Shown: piece by piece, positions 43,273 through 50,543 of the stretch
Layout of the letters: the number at the start of each line of letters is the position of its first letter
How positions within the stretch are numbered: position 1 is the stretch's first letter
Source: Pseudomonas paracarnis
Lineage (GTDB): Bacteria; Pseudomonadota; Gammaproteobacteria; Pseudomonadales; Pseudomonadaceae
Reading direction: 5' to 3'
DNA length: 64,000 bases
NCBI RefSeq assembly: GCF_904063055.1
Contig: NZ_CAJFCN010000005.1
Location: 372,001 to 436,000 of the forward strand
Made by a program: the position numbers and the translations under genes
Notes under the pieces: generated by a model
What the model was told of the DNA's origin: nothing
What the model saw: the letters and a program-made list of their open reading frames with translations, nothing else
The model's database searches: none

Positions 43273-45069
43273 CTATTTGCCGGTCAGGCCGTTCAACAAA
43301 CCGCCCAGACCGCCAGTGGCCGTAGTGCCGCCTGTGGTTGTGGCCGTGCCGGTTGCTGTGGCGGTGGTGCCGATATTCAGGCCACCGAGCAAACCACCGC
43401 TGGTGCCGCCAGTGGTGCCGCCCGTCACCAGGCCACCCACCGAGGCGACGGTGCCGCCGACCGCTGTGACGGTGGTGCCTACCGCGTTGGTGATCGGGTT
43501 GGCGTTGGCCGCCGTCAGGTTGGTACCCAAGCTGCTGACTGCGCCGCCGACTTGAGTCACCAAACCGTCCACCGGAGTACCGATACCGGTAGTGGTACCT
43601 ACGTTTTGCGTCAGTGTGGTGACGCCGGAGGTCACGGGGTTCAAGGCGGCGCCGACAGTGGTGGATACGGTGGCGAGTGGTGCGGTGGCGCCAGTGTTGG
43701 CGACACCCGTGCCGCCGAGGACGGTACCCACCGAGGCAATGGTGCCGCCCAATGCGCCGCCGGTTACACCGGCTGCACTGACGGTGCCGTTGGTGTTGCC
43801 CGCATTCAGGCCGGTGCCTACGTTGGCTACCACGCCGCCGATCAGCTCGGGTAGGCCGGCAGCTGCGGTGCCGCCGGTTGGCGCGACATACCCGCCCGAT
43901 GTATCGAGTGCACCACCGACGCCAGTCAGCACGCCGCCGACCACATTCGTGACAGGGTTGCTTGCACCACCCGCAGTAGTGACTTGAGTGCCCAGGCTCG
44001 CGACGGTGGTGCCAACTTTATCCAGCACACCACTGACTGGCGTGCCCAGGCCGGTTGCCGTGCCGAGGTTGCCGGTGGTGTTTTCCACCAGCGACACTAC
44101 AGGCACCAACACTTGGCCGCCCAGGGTGTTGGTCAACGAACCCAGCGGGCCGGTGGTGCTGGCTGTGCTGAGGGTGTCGCCGAGCATGGTCACGGTGGTG
44201 CCGACTTTATCCACGACGCCACCTACTGCAGTGCCTACACCACCTGTGAGGCCGCCAACGACGGGGACGCCCCCGAGGGTTGTCGACAACGATTGGCCGG
44301 TGGTCGACAGGCCGCCGCCCAAGTCAGCGACGCCGCCGCCGACACCTGCAACCGTAATGCCCAGCGAGTTGGTATTGGTCCCCAGGGAACCCAGACCTGT
44401 TGTAACTCCGGTACCGATGGTGGTGACCGCAGTGCCGACCGAGGTGACCAGGCCGCCTGCTGTAGTGCCGACGATTGGAACAGGGGTCAAGGCGCCTCCG
44501 AGATCACCCACTGCTGCGCCTACATTGCCTACGGTGGTGCCGAGGGTACCGGCGATCTGGCCGGTAATCAGTGGGGTAGTGGTCGAACCTGTTCCGCCGC
44601 CAGTCCCGCCAGTGCCGCCGGTGCCACCACCAGTCCCGCCGGTACCGCCGCCAGTGCCGCCAGTGCCACCGCCAGTGCCGCCACCAGTGCCGCCAGTGCC
44701 ACCACCAGTCCCACCCGTGCTGCCGTCAGTGCCGCCGGTGCCACCGCCAGTCCCACCCGTGCCGCCGTCAGTGCCACCGGTACCGCCGCCAGTGCCGCCA
44801 CCAGTCCCACCGGTACCGCCGTCAGTGCCGCCAGTGCCACCGCCAGTCCCACCGGTACCGCCGTCAGTGCCGCCAGTGCCACCGCCAGTCCCACCCGTGC
44901 CGCCGCCCGTGCCGCCATCACCGCTCCCGGCACCTGCACCCGCATCCGGCGAGGACGCCGCCACGCTGGATTTATGCCCGCCACCACCGCTGCTGCAGCC
45001 GCCCAGGCTCATTGCCAGAACGAGGGCCAGCGCGGTACTTGCTTTCCAAAACACTACTTGAGTTTTCAT
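43273..45069 (-). CDS. Gly/Thr heptad-repeat lipoprotein, atypical TpsB neighbour
   Basis: A 598-residue lipoprotein (lipobox LGGC, Cys25). Residues 51-162 are built from heptads TGGTDGG and TGGTGGG with occasional TGG or TGGG units. The remaining 430 residues are Gly/Val/Thr-rich with degenerate repeats of the form GTxVxGVxDKVGTTVxxLG. The protein is almost free of charged and aromatic residues and would fit an extended, surface-exposed stalk or fibre. It lacks a TPS domain. Automated annotation might call it collagen-like, but the repeat is not a regular Gly-X-Y triplet. ATG at 45069 follows AAGGAACTCAATC. Function unknown; adhesin is an inference from context. Confidence 0.82.
   Translation of the reverse strand: MKTQVVFWKASTALALVLAMSLGGCSSGGGGHKSSVAASSPDAGAGAGSGDGGTGGGTGGTGGGTGGTDGGTGGTGGGTGGTDGGTGGTGGGTGGGTGGTDGGTGGTGGGTGGTDGSTGGTGGGTGGTGGGTGGGTGGTGGGTGGTGGGTGGTGGTGGGTGSTTTPLITGQIAGTLGTTVGNVGAAVGDLGGALTPVPIVGTTAGGLVTSVGTAVTTIGTGVTTGLGSLGTNTNSLGITVAGVGGGVADLGGGLSTTGQSLSTTLGGVPVVGGLTGGVGTAVGGVVDKVGTTVTMLGDTLSTASTTGPLGSLTNTLGGQVLVPVVSLVENTTGNLGTATGLGTPVSGVLDKVGTTVASLGTQVTTAGGASNPVTNVVGGVLTGVGGALDTSGGYVAPTGGTAAAGLPELIGGVVANVGTGLNAGNTNGTVSAAGVTGGALGGTIASVGTVLGGTGVANTGATAPLATVSTTVGAALNPVTSGVTTLTQNVGTTTGIGTPVDGLVTQVGGAVSSLGTNLTAANANPITNAVGTTVTAVGGTVASVGGLVTGGTTGGTSGGLLGGLNIGTTATATGTATTTGGTTATGGLGGLLNGLTGK
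44584..44919. repeat. Coding minisatellite of 21-base (42-base higher-order) units
   Basis: The DNA for residues 51-162 of the lipoprotein is a tandem repeat (for example CCACCGCCAGTCCCACCGGT on the plus strand). Single units are 21 bases, alternating TDGG and TGGG forms give a 42-base period, and the interruptions (9 or 12 bases) are also multiples of three. Copy-number change would therefore keep the frame. Confidence 0.88.
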
Positions 45070-45370
45070 GATTGAGTTCCTTGCACCTGGTACAACCTTG
45101 GTTGTTTCAAACCCTCGTTATTTCTTTGGATAACGATAGGTTTGTCCGTGTGGCTATCTCAGGCCAGGGCACTCTTTCACGCAATGCTCAACTTGGTATT
45201 AACGATTTATATACACCCTGCCATCGTCGGCTTAATGACTAATACCAAAGGTGTAATGGAGGGATGTTTCAGGATGTTTATATGAGCAAAATCAAAGTGT
45301 TGTAAATAAAGGCGGACCTCGTAAGGTCCGCTATAACTTAGGGTGTATATATACAATTAATCAGGGGTTT
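45070..45370. promoter_or_regulatory. Leader region of the lipoprotein gene and maoC terminator
   Basis: AT-rich 301 bases. Inverted copies TTGGTATTA (45193-45201) and TAATACCAA (45240-45248) lie 38 bases apart. On the minus strand, TAATAC (45201 to 45196) ends 126 bases before the lipoprotein ATG. Nearer the gene are the palindrome ACAACCTTGGTTGT (45092-45105) and an inverted repeat CGTTAT-8-ATAACG (45116-45135). The right end holds the terminator at 45312-45331. Confidence 0.55.
45312..45331 (-). terminator. Intrinsic terminator after maoC
   Basis: GCGGACCT and AGGTCCGC with a 4-base loop, followed on the minus strand by CTTTATTT. It ends the fabG-maoC unit, 40 bases after the maoC stop. 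Confidence 0.75.
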
Positions 45371-46219
45371 TCAGGCAATCGGCTGCCACTTCCCAAGCAT
45401 ATGTTGAATATCCCCAGCGCCTTTGAGTTCCAACCCACCGCTGGAACCGGCCGCGCTGCTCATCACTATCACTTCGCTGGGCAGGCGCACCGGCTTCATG
45501 AACTCGACGTCGATTTCAATATTGGCGGCCGGCAAGTGTTCTGCCAGCGCCGCGAGGGTGCGGGCCTTGTTCCACAACCCGTGGGCGATGGCCTGGGGAA
45601 AACCGAACAGCTTGGCGGTTGGCGCACTGAGGTGGATGGGGTTGTAGTCGCCGGACACGCGGGCGTAGCGGCGGCCTATGTCAGTGGGCGCTTTCCAGCG
45701 CGTCAATTCGGTGAGTGTGTCTGGGGGTTGCAATCCGCTCTCCAGGGCTTCGCCTTCCAGCTTCACGCCCCGACATAACATCTGGCTTTCGCCTTCCCAC
45801 AAGAGTCCAAGGGCATCCTCTACAACGGTGACGATGTCAAAGGTGGCCCCCTTGGGATGGGGGCTGAGATTGCGTGCGTAAACGCCGACACTCACGTCAC
45901 CCACTCCACCCAACGGCCGATGAATGCGGATGCGATTGCGCAGGTGGATCAACCCCAGCAGCGGAAACGGAAACGTCTTGTCCGTCAGCAATTGCAGTTG
46001 CAGGCCGAACGCGAGGATATGCGGATAAGTCGCGGGCAGCATCGGGCTGTCAGCAAAGCCACACACCTTGCGGTACGCCGCTACGGCGCCGGGATTGACA
46101 CTCATCCGGCAGCGCAACCCGCGTTCGGGCAATGTGCTGCCGGTGATCTTGCGCTTGAGCGCCGCACGCCAATACAGCGGCAGTAGAGACGGGGTGCTGT
46201 CCAACGTTTGCCATTGCAT
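45371..46219 (-). CDS. MaoC-like (R)-specific acyl dehydratase/hydratase
   Basis: A 282-residue double-hotdog protein. The hydratase-2 signature is visible in YARVSGDYNPIHLSAPTAKL (catalytic Asp/His) followed by GFPQAIAHGLW. It would hydrate or dehydrate enoyl/3-hydroxyacyl thioesters. It lies 2 bases after the fused FabG gene on the same strand, so it should act on the same acyl chain. The start MQWQTL at 46219 has GGAGCG upstream. The natural substrate is not readable. Confidence 0.88.
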   Translation of the reverse strand: MQWQTLDSTPSLLPLYWRAALKRKITGSTLPERGLRCRMSVNPGAVAAYRKVCGFADSPMLPATYPHILAFGLQLQLLTDKTFPFPLLGLIHLRNRIRIHRPLGGVGDVSVGVYARNLSPHPKGATFDIVTVVEDALGLLWEGESQMLCRGVKLEGEALESGLQPPDTLTELTRWKAPTDIGRRYARVSGDYNPIHLSAPTAKLFGFPQAIAHGLWNKARTLAALAEHLPAANIEIDVEFMKPVRLPSEVIVMSSAAGSSGGLELKGAGDIQHMLGKWQPIA

Positions 46220-46221
46220 GC

Positions 46222-47574
46222 TTACGCTCCCAGAAGACTTTGCCCACACACTCGCAGCGTCTGGCCGCTGACCGCACCGGAGCCCGGCTGGCTCAGCCAG
46301 GCGACGGCTTCGGCCACATCCTGGGGCAAGCCACCTTGACCCAGGGAACTCATGCGGCGCCCGGCCTCACGCAGGGCGAAGGGGATATGCGCGGTCATCT
46401 GGGTTTCGATAAACCCAGGCGCAACGGCGTTGATGCTGATCCCACGTTCCTTCAACAGCGGCGCCCAGGCTTGAGCCAGGCCGATCAATCCGGCCTTGCT
46501 TGCGGCATAGTTGGTTTGCCCACGATTGCCGGCGATGCCACTGATGGAGGCCAGCAACACCACCCGAGCGTTGTTTTGCAGTGTGTCGTTGTCGAGCAGG
46601 GCCTTGGTCAGCACTTGCGCAGCCTTGAGGTTGACCGCCAGCACTGCGTCCCAGTATTCCGGGGTCATGTTGGCCAGGGTTTTGTCGCGGGTGATGCCGG
46701 CGTTGTGCACCAGGATGTCGAGCCCGTCTGGCAGGTGCTCGATCAGTTGGCGTGCGGCATCTTCAGCGCAGATATCCAGCACCACCGTGCGCGCATTCAG
46801 GCGTGCGGCCAGGGCTTCAAGGTCGGCCTTGGCCTGGGGCACATCGAGCACAATGACCTCGGCGCCGTCGCGGGCCAGGGTTTCGGCGATGGAGGCACCG
46901 ATGCCTCGAGCGGCGCCGGTAACCAATGCCTTGCGCCCGGCCAGCGGGCGCGTCCAATCTTGCACCGGGGTATCGCAGGCCGCCAGGCGAATCACCTGGC
47001 CGGAGATATAAGCGCTTTTGGGCGAGAGGAAAAACCGCAGCGCGCCTTCCAACTGATCTTCGGCGCCGTCGCCCACGTACAGCAACTGCAGCACGCCACC
47101 GCTGCGCAGCTCCTTGGCCAGGGAGCGGCTGAAGCCTTCCAGGGCGTGCTGGGCGCTAGCGGCGAAGGGGTCGCTGAGGCTTTCCGGCGCTCGGCCAAGG
47201 ATTACCAGGTGTGCACTGTGGTCGAGATTTTTCAGCAGCGGTTGGAAGAATTCGCGCAGTTGCTTGAGCTGCTCGGTGTGTTGCAAAGCACTGGCGTCGA
47301 ACACCACCGCCTTGAGCTTGGGGCCGTGTCCTGGAATCCACGCGGGCGCTGTCGAGGCTTCGGCGCCGTAGCTGTAGACGGCGTCGGTGAGTCGGTTGGC
47401 AAATGCCAGCACCTGGGTTGCCAATGCGCCACCGCCCAGCAGCAGGGCGCCTTCGACCGGGCGCAGGCGCCCGGCTTGCCAGCGTTCCAGGCGTACCGGT
47501 GACGGCAGGCCAATGGCGGCGACCAGGCGATGGCCCAGGCTTGAGTTGGCGAAGTCGATATAACGGTCAGACAT
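46222..47574 (-). CDS. High-molecular-weight FabG-type 3-oxoacyl-(ACP) reductase
   Basis: A 450-residue protein, about twice the length of FabG. The C-terminal half is a normal SDR: TGAARGIG (219-226), NAG at 291-293, Ser345, Tyr356 and Lys360 in YAASK. The N-terminal 200 residues resemble a second Rossmann domain without the SDR motifs, as in the HMwFabG/FabG4 group. It would reduce 3-oxoacyl thioesters with NAD(P)H. It is followed by maoC and divergent from a thiolase, which suggests a three-step acyl-chain module. Confidence 0.9.
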   Translation of the reverse strand: MSDRYIDFANSSLGHRLVAAIGLPSPVRLERWQAGRLRPVEGALLLGGGALATQVLAFANRLTDAVYSYGAEASTAPAWIPGHGPKLKAVVFDASALQHTEQLKQLREFFQPLLKNLDHSAHLVILGRAPESLSDPFAASAQHALEGFSRSLAKELRSGGVLQLLYVGDGAEDQLEGALRFFLSPKSAYISGQVIRLAACDTPVQDWTRPLAGRKALVTGAARGIGASIAETLARDGAEVIVLDVPQAKADLEALAARLNARTVVLDICAEDAARQLIEHLPDGLDILVHNAGITRDKTLANMTPEYWDAVLAVNLKAAQVLTKALLDNDTLQNNARVVLLASISGIAGNRGQTNYAASKAGLIGLAQAWAPLLKERGISINAVAPGFIETQMTAHIPFALREAGRRMSSLGQGGLPQDVAEAVAWLSQPGSGAVSGQTLRVCGQSLLGA

Positions 47575-47687
47575 GGAACGCTCTCCGAAGGCTGGGGTTC
47601 AAAGGTTGACCACCCTGGGGTGGCAGTCGTTCGATTGAGCCTAGGCTAGGCTTGATGATTCCACCCACCACCACAAGGGAGCTTTCC

Positions 47688-48965
47688 ATGACTCAATTGC
47701 GCCGTGTAGCGATCATTGGCGGTAACCGCATTCCTTTCGCCCGTTCCAATGGCCCCTATGCCACGGCGAGTAACCAGGCGATGCTGACTGCCGCGCTGGA
47801 GGGCCTGATCGAGCGCTACAACCTGCACGGCCTGCGCATGGGCGAGGTGGCCGCCGGCGCGGTGCTCAAGCATTCCCGTGATTTCAACCTGACGCGTGAA
47901 TGCGTGCTCGGCTCGCGCCTGTCACCGCAAACCCCTGCGTACGACATTCAGCAAGCCTGTGGCACGGGGCTGGAGGCGGCGCTGCTGGTGGCCAATAAAA
48001 TCGCCCTGGGCCAGCTCGAATGCGGCATTGCCGGCGGGGTGGACACCACCTCGGATGCACCGATTGGTGTGAATGAAGGGCTGCGCAAGATCCTGCTGCA
48101 AGCCAACCGCAGCAAATCCCTGGGAGATAGATTAAAACTCCTGTTACAACTTCGTCCTCATCACCTCAAGCCGGAACTGCCGCGCAACGGCGAACCGCGC
48201 ACCGGTTTGTCCATGGGTCAGCACTGCGAGCTGATGGCCCAGACCTGGCAGATCCCCCGCGCCGAGCAGGACCAGCTTGCGCTGGAGAGCCACCAGAAGA
48301 TGGCGGCGGCCTACGCCGAAGGCTGGCACAACGATTTGCTCACGCCCTTTCTCGGCCTCACCCGCGACAACAACCTGCGCCCCGACCTGACCCTGGAAAA
48401 ACTCGCCAGCCTCAAGCCGGCCTTCGAGCGCAGCGAAAAGGGCACGCTCACCGCCGGTAACTCCACGCCGCTGACCGATGGTGCCTCTCTGGTGCTGCTG
48501 GGCAGCGAGGCGTGGGCCAAGGAGCGCGGCCTGCCGATCCTGGCTTACCTGCGCGATGGCGAAGCAGCGGCGGTGGATTTCGTCCACGGCGCCGAGGGCC
48601 TGTTGATGGCGCCGGTGTATGCGGTGCCACGCTTGCTGGCGCGCAACGGCCTGACCTTGCAGGACTTTGATTACTACGAGATCCACGAGGCCTTCGCCGC
48701 CCAAGTGCTGTGCACGCTCAAGGCCTGGGAAGACGCCGACTATTGCAAGACCCGCCTGGGCCTGGACGCACCGCTGGGGTCGATCGACCGCAGCCGGCTC
48801 AACGTCAAGGGCAGTTCCCTGGCGGCGGGCCATCCGTTTGCCGCCACCGGTGGGCGGATCGTCGCCAACTTGGCTAAATTGTTGGATGCGGCGGGCAAGG
48901 GCCGTGGGCTGATTTCCATCTGTGCCGCCGGTGGCCAAGGCGTGACGGCGATTATCGAACGCTGA
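47688..48965 (+). CDS. Thiolase, acetyl-CoA C-acetyltransferase (FadI-like)
   Basis: A 425-residue thiolase with nucleophilic Cys91 in QQACGTGLE, the YEIHEAFAAQVL active-site His and the C-terminal CAAGGQG loop with the second Cys. The sequence RSKSLGDRLKLLLQLRP and overall length fit the FadI-like branch of 3-ketoacyl-CoA thiolases. The start at 47688 follows AAGGGAGCTTTCC; an upstream extension is rejected. It diverges from the fabG-maoC unit across 113 bases, which include a palindrome AGCCTAGGCT (47638-47647). Confidence 0.92.
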   Translation: MTQLRRVAIIGGNRIPFARSNGPYATASNQAMLTAALEGLIERYNLHGLRMGEVAAGAVLKHSRDFNLTRECVLGSRLSPQTPAYDIQQACGTGLEAALLVANKIALGQLECGIAGGVDTTSDAPIGVNEGLRKILLQANRSKSLGDRLKLLLQLRPHHLKPELPRNGEPRTGLSMGQHCELMAQTWQIPRAEQDQLALESHQKMAAAYAEGWHNDLLTPFLGLTRDNNLRPDLTLEKLASLKPAFERSEKGTLTAGNSTPLTDGASLVLLGSEAWAKERGLPILAYLRDGEAAAVDFVHGAEGLLMAPVYAVPRLLARNGLTLQDFDYYEIHEAFAAQVLCTLKAWEDADYCKTRLGLDAPLGSIDRSRLNVKGSSLAAGHPFAATGGRIVANLAKLLDAAGKGRGLISICAAGGQGVTAIIER

Positions 48966-49099
48966 TTGCCGACAAAATTGGCCCATTGAATGCATTCTCA
49001 AGGGGTCAGAGGTCAGTAGCCTCTCCCCCCGGCGAGCCGATTGCCGTATAACGAGTTCCACACGCGTGTTTGGTAATACAGGACCCACAATAAAAGCTG

Positions 49100-49999
49100 A
49101 TGAAGACTCCTAAACGCATTGAACCCCTGATCGAAGACGGTCTGGTCGACGAAGTGCTGCGCCCTCTGATGAGTGGTAAAGAAGCAGCTGTTTATGTGGT
49201 GCGCTGCGGCAATGAATTGCGTTGCGCCAAGGTTTACAAGGAGGCGAATAAACGAAGTTTTCGTCAGGCATCCGAATACCAGGAAGGCCGTAAGGTCCGT
49301 AACAGCCGCCAGGCACGAGCCATGGCCAAGGGCTCCAAGTTCGGCAAGAAAGAAACCGAAGATGCCTGGCAGAACGCGGAAGTGGCGGCGTTGTTTCGCC
49401 TGGCCGGTGCGGGCGTTCGTGTGCCCCAGCCGTTCGACTTTCTCGAAGGCGTGCTGTTGATGGAACTGGTGGCCGACGAATACGGCGATGCGGCGCCGCG
49501 TCTGAATGACGTCGTGCTGGAGCCGGACCAGGCGCGCGAATACCACGCCTTCCTGATCTCCCAGATCGTGCTGATGCTGTGCACCGGCCTGGTGCACGGT
49601 GACCTGTCCGAGTTCAACGTACTGCTCACGCCTACGGGCCCGGTAATCATCGACCTGCCCCAGGCGGTGGATGCGGCGGGCAACAACCACGCCTTCAGCA
49701 TGCTGGAGCGCGACGTCGGCAACATGGCTTCCTACTTCGGGCGTTTTGCCCCGGAGTTGAAGAAAACCAAGTACGCCAAGGAAATGTGGGCGCTGTACGA
49801 AGCCGGCACCTTGCACCCGGCCAGTGTATTGACCGGTGAGTTCGACGAACCGGAAGAACTGGCGGATGTGGGCGGTGTGATCCGTGAAATCGAAGCGGCG
49901 CGGCTGGATGAAGAGCGTCGCCAGGCGATTCGCGCTGCGGATGACGCGCCACCGAGCAAAGTGCCGGACGAGCCACCGCCGCCGCCTTGGATGCAGTAA
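49100..49999 (+). CDS. RIO-family serine/threonine kinase
   Basis: A 299-residue kinase of the RIO1 type. The N-lobe has SGKEAAVYVVRCG (glycine-poor loop, as in RIO kinases) and CAKVYK (ATP lysine). The catalytic loop is LVHGDLSEFNVLL and the metal-binding motif is IIDLPQAV in place of DFG. The C-terminus is acidic and ends in a Pro-rich tail (EPPPPPPWMQ). Bacterial RIO kinases have no settled substrate. It is a monocistronic gene between the thiolase gene and a REPIN. Confidence 0.92.
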   Translation: MKTPKRIEPLIEDGLVDEVLRPLMSGKEAAVYVVRCGNELRCAKVYKEANKRSFRQASEYQEGRKVRNSRQARAMAKGSKFGKKETEDAWQNAEVAALFRLAGAGVRVPQPFDFLEGVLLMELVADEYGDAAPRLNDVVLEPDQAREYHAFLISQIVLMLCTGLVHGDLSEFNVLLTPTGPVIIDLPQAVDAAGNNHAFSMLERDVGNMASYFGRFAPELKKTKYAKEMWALYEAGTLHPASVLTGEFDEPEELADVGGVIREIEAARLDEERRQAIRAADDAPPSKVPDEPPPPPWMQ

Positions 50000-50006
50000 C
50001 TCACAA

Positions 50007-50093
50007 TGTGGGAGCTGGCTTGCCTGCGATGCAGGCACCTTGGTGTATCAGTGACACCGAGGTGATGCTATCGCAGGCAAGCCAGCTCCCACA
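50007..50093. repeat. REPIN after the RIO kinase gene
   Basis: Arms TGTGGGAGCTGGCTTGCCTG and the exact complement, GCGATGCA spacer start. It lies between the kinase stop and the convergent cueR stop. Confidence 0.9.
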
Positions 50094-50095
50094 TT

Positions 50096-50126
50096 GATCG
50101 TTCCCACGCGGAGCGTGGGAGCGATC
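50096..50126. repeat. REP-like palindrome, CGTTCCCACGC type
   Basis: GATCGTTCCCACGC and GCGTGGGAGCGATC around GGA, one mismatch in the arms. It directly follows the REPIN and precedes the cueR stop on the other strand, so it may act as a terminator. Confidence 0.75.
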
Positions 50127-50141
50127 ATTGCGTACGGTCTG

Positions 50142-50543
50142 TCAGGCGCAGCAGTTGCCCGCGGCCAACTCCTTGAGGATCGGGCAATCGGGCCGGTGAT
50201 CGCCTTGGCAGTGCTCCATCAGGTCCTGCAAGGTATCGCGTAGTTGCCCCAGCTCACGAATCTTGTGGTTCAGCTCGTCGATGTGCTGGCGCGCCAGGGC
50301 TTTTACGTCGGCGCTGGCCCGCTGCCGGTCCTCCCACAGGGTCAGCAACTTGCCGACTTCTTCCAGTGAAAACCCCAGGTCCCGCGAGCGCTTGATGAAC
50401 GTCAGGGTGTGCAGGTCGTCGTGGCCGTACACCCGGTAGCCGCTGTCGGTGCGGTGGGCGGTTTTCAGCAGGCCAATGGCTTCGTAGTAGCGAATCATCT
50501 TCGCGCTTAGCCCGCTGGTGCGGGCGGCTTGGCCGATGTTCAT
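50142..50543 (-). CDS. cueR: Cu(I)-responsive MerR-family regulator CueR
   Basis: A 133-residue MerR regulator with an N-terminal winged helix ([20 protein letters not shown]), a long dimerisation helix and the Cu(I)-binding cysteines Cys112 and Cys120 at the same positions as in E. coli CueR. The C-terminus ends in an extra CC pair. Its start overlaps the copA stop (ATGA), so it is translated from the copA transcript and should be autoregulated by copper. Target promoters with 19-base spacers lie upstream of copA and copZ. Confidence 0.95.
   Translation of the reverse strand: MNIGQAARTSGLSAKMIRYYEAIGLLKTAHRTDSGYRVYGHDDLHTLTFIKRSRDLGFSLEEVGKLLTLWEDRQRASADVKALARQHIDELNHKIRELGQLRDTLQDLMEHCQGDHRPDCPILKELAAGNCCA

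Noticed and set aside
44584..44919. Possible CRISPR or non-coding repeat array
   Set aside because: The 21-base units have no unique spacers and lie in frame inside a lipoprotein gene.
43273..45069. Calling the Gly/Thr-repeat protein a true collagen-like protein
   Set aside because: The repeat is a heptad with occasional 3- and 4-residue units, so Gly does not occupy every third position in a steady register.
43984..45075. Two long plus-strand open frames (363 and 357 codons) opposite the lipoprotein gene
   Set aside because: They are shadows of the Gly/Thr repeats; the Pro/Val-rich and Ser/Ala-rich translations arise because the repeat is open in several frames. The minus-strand frame has a lipobox and a ribosome site.
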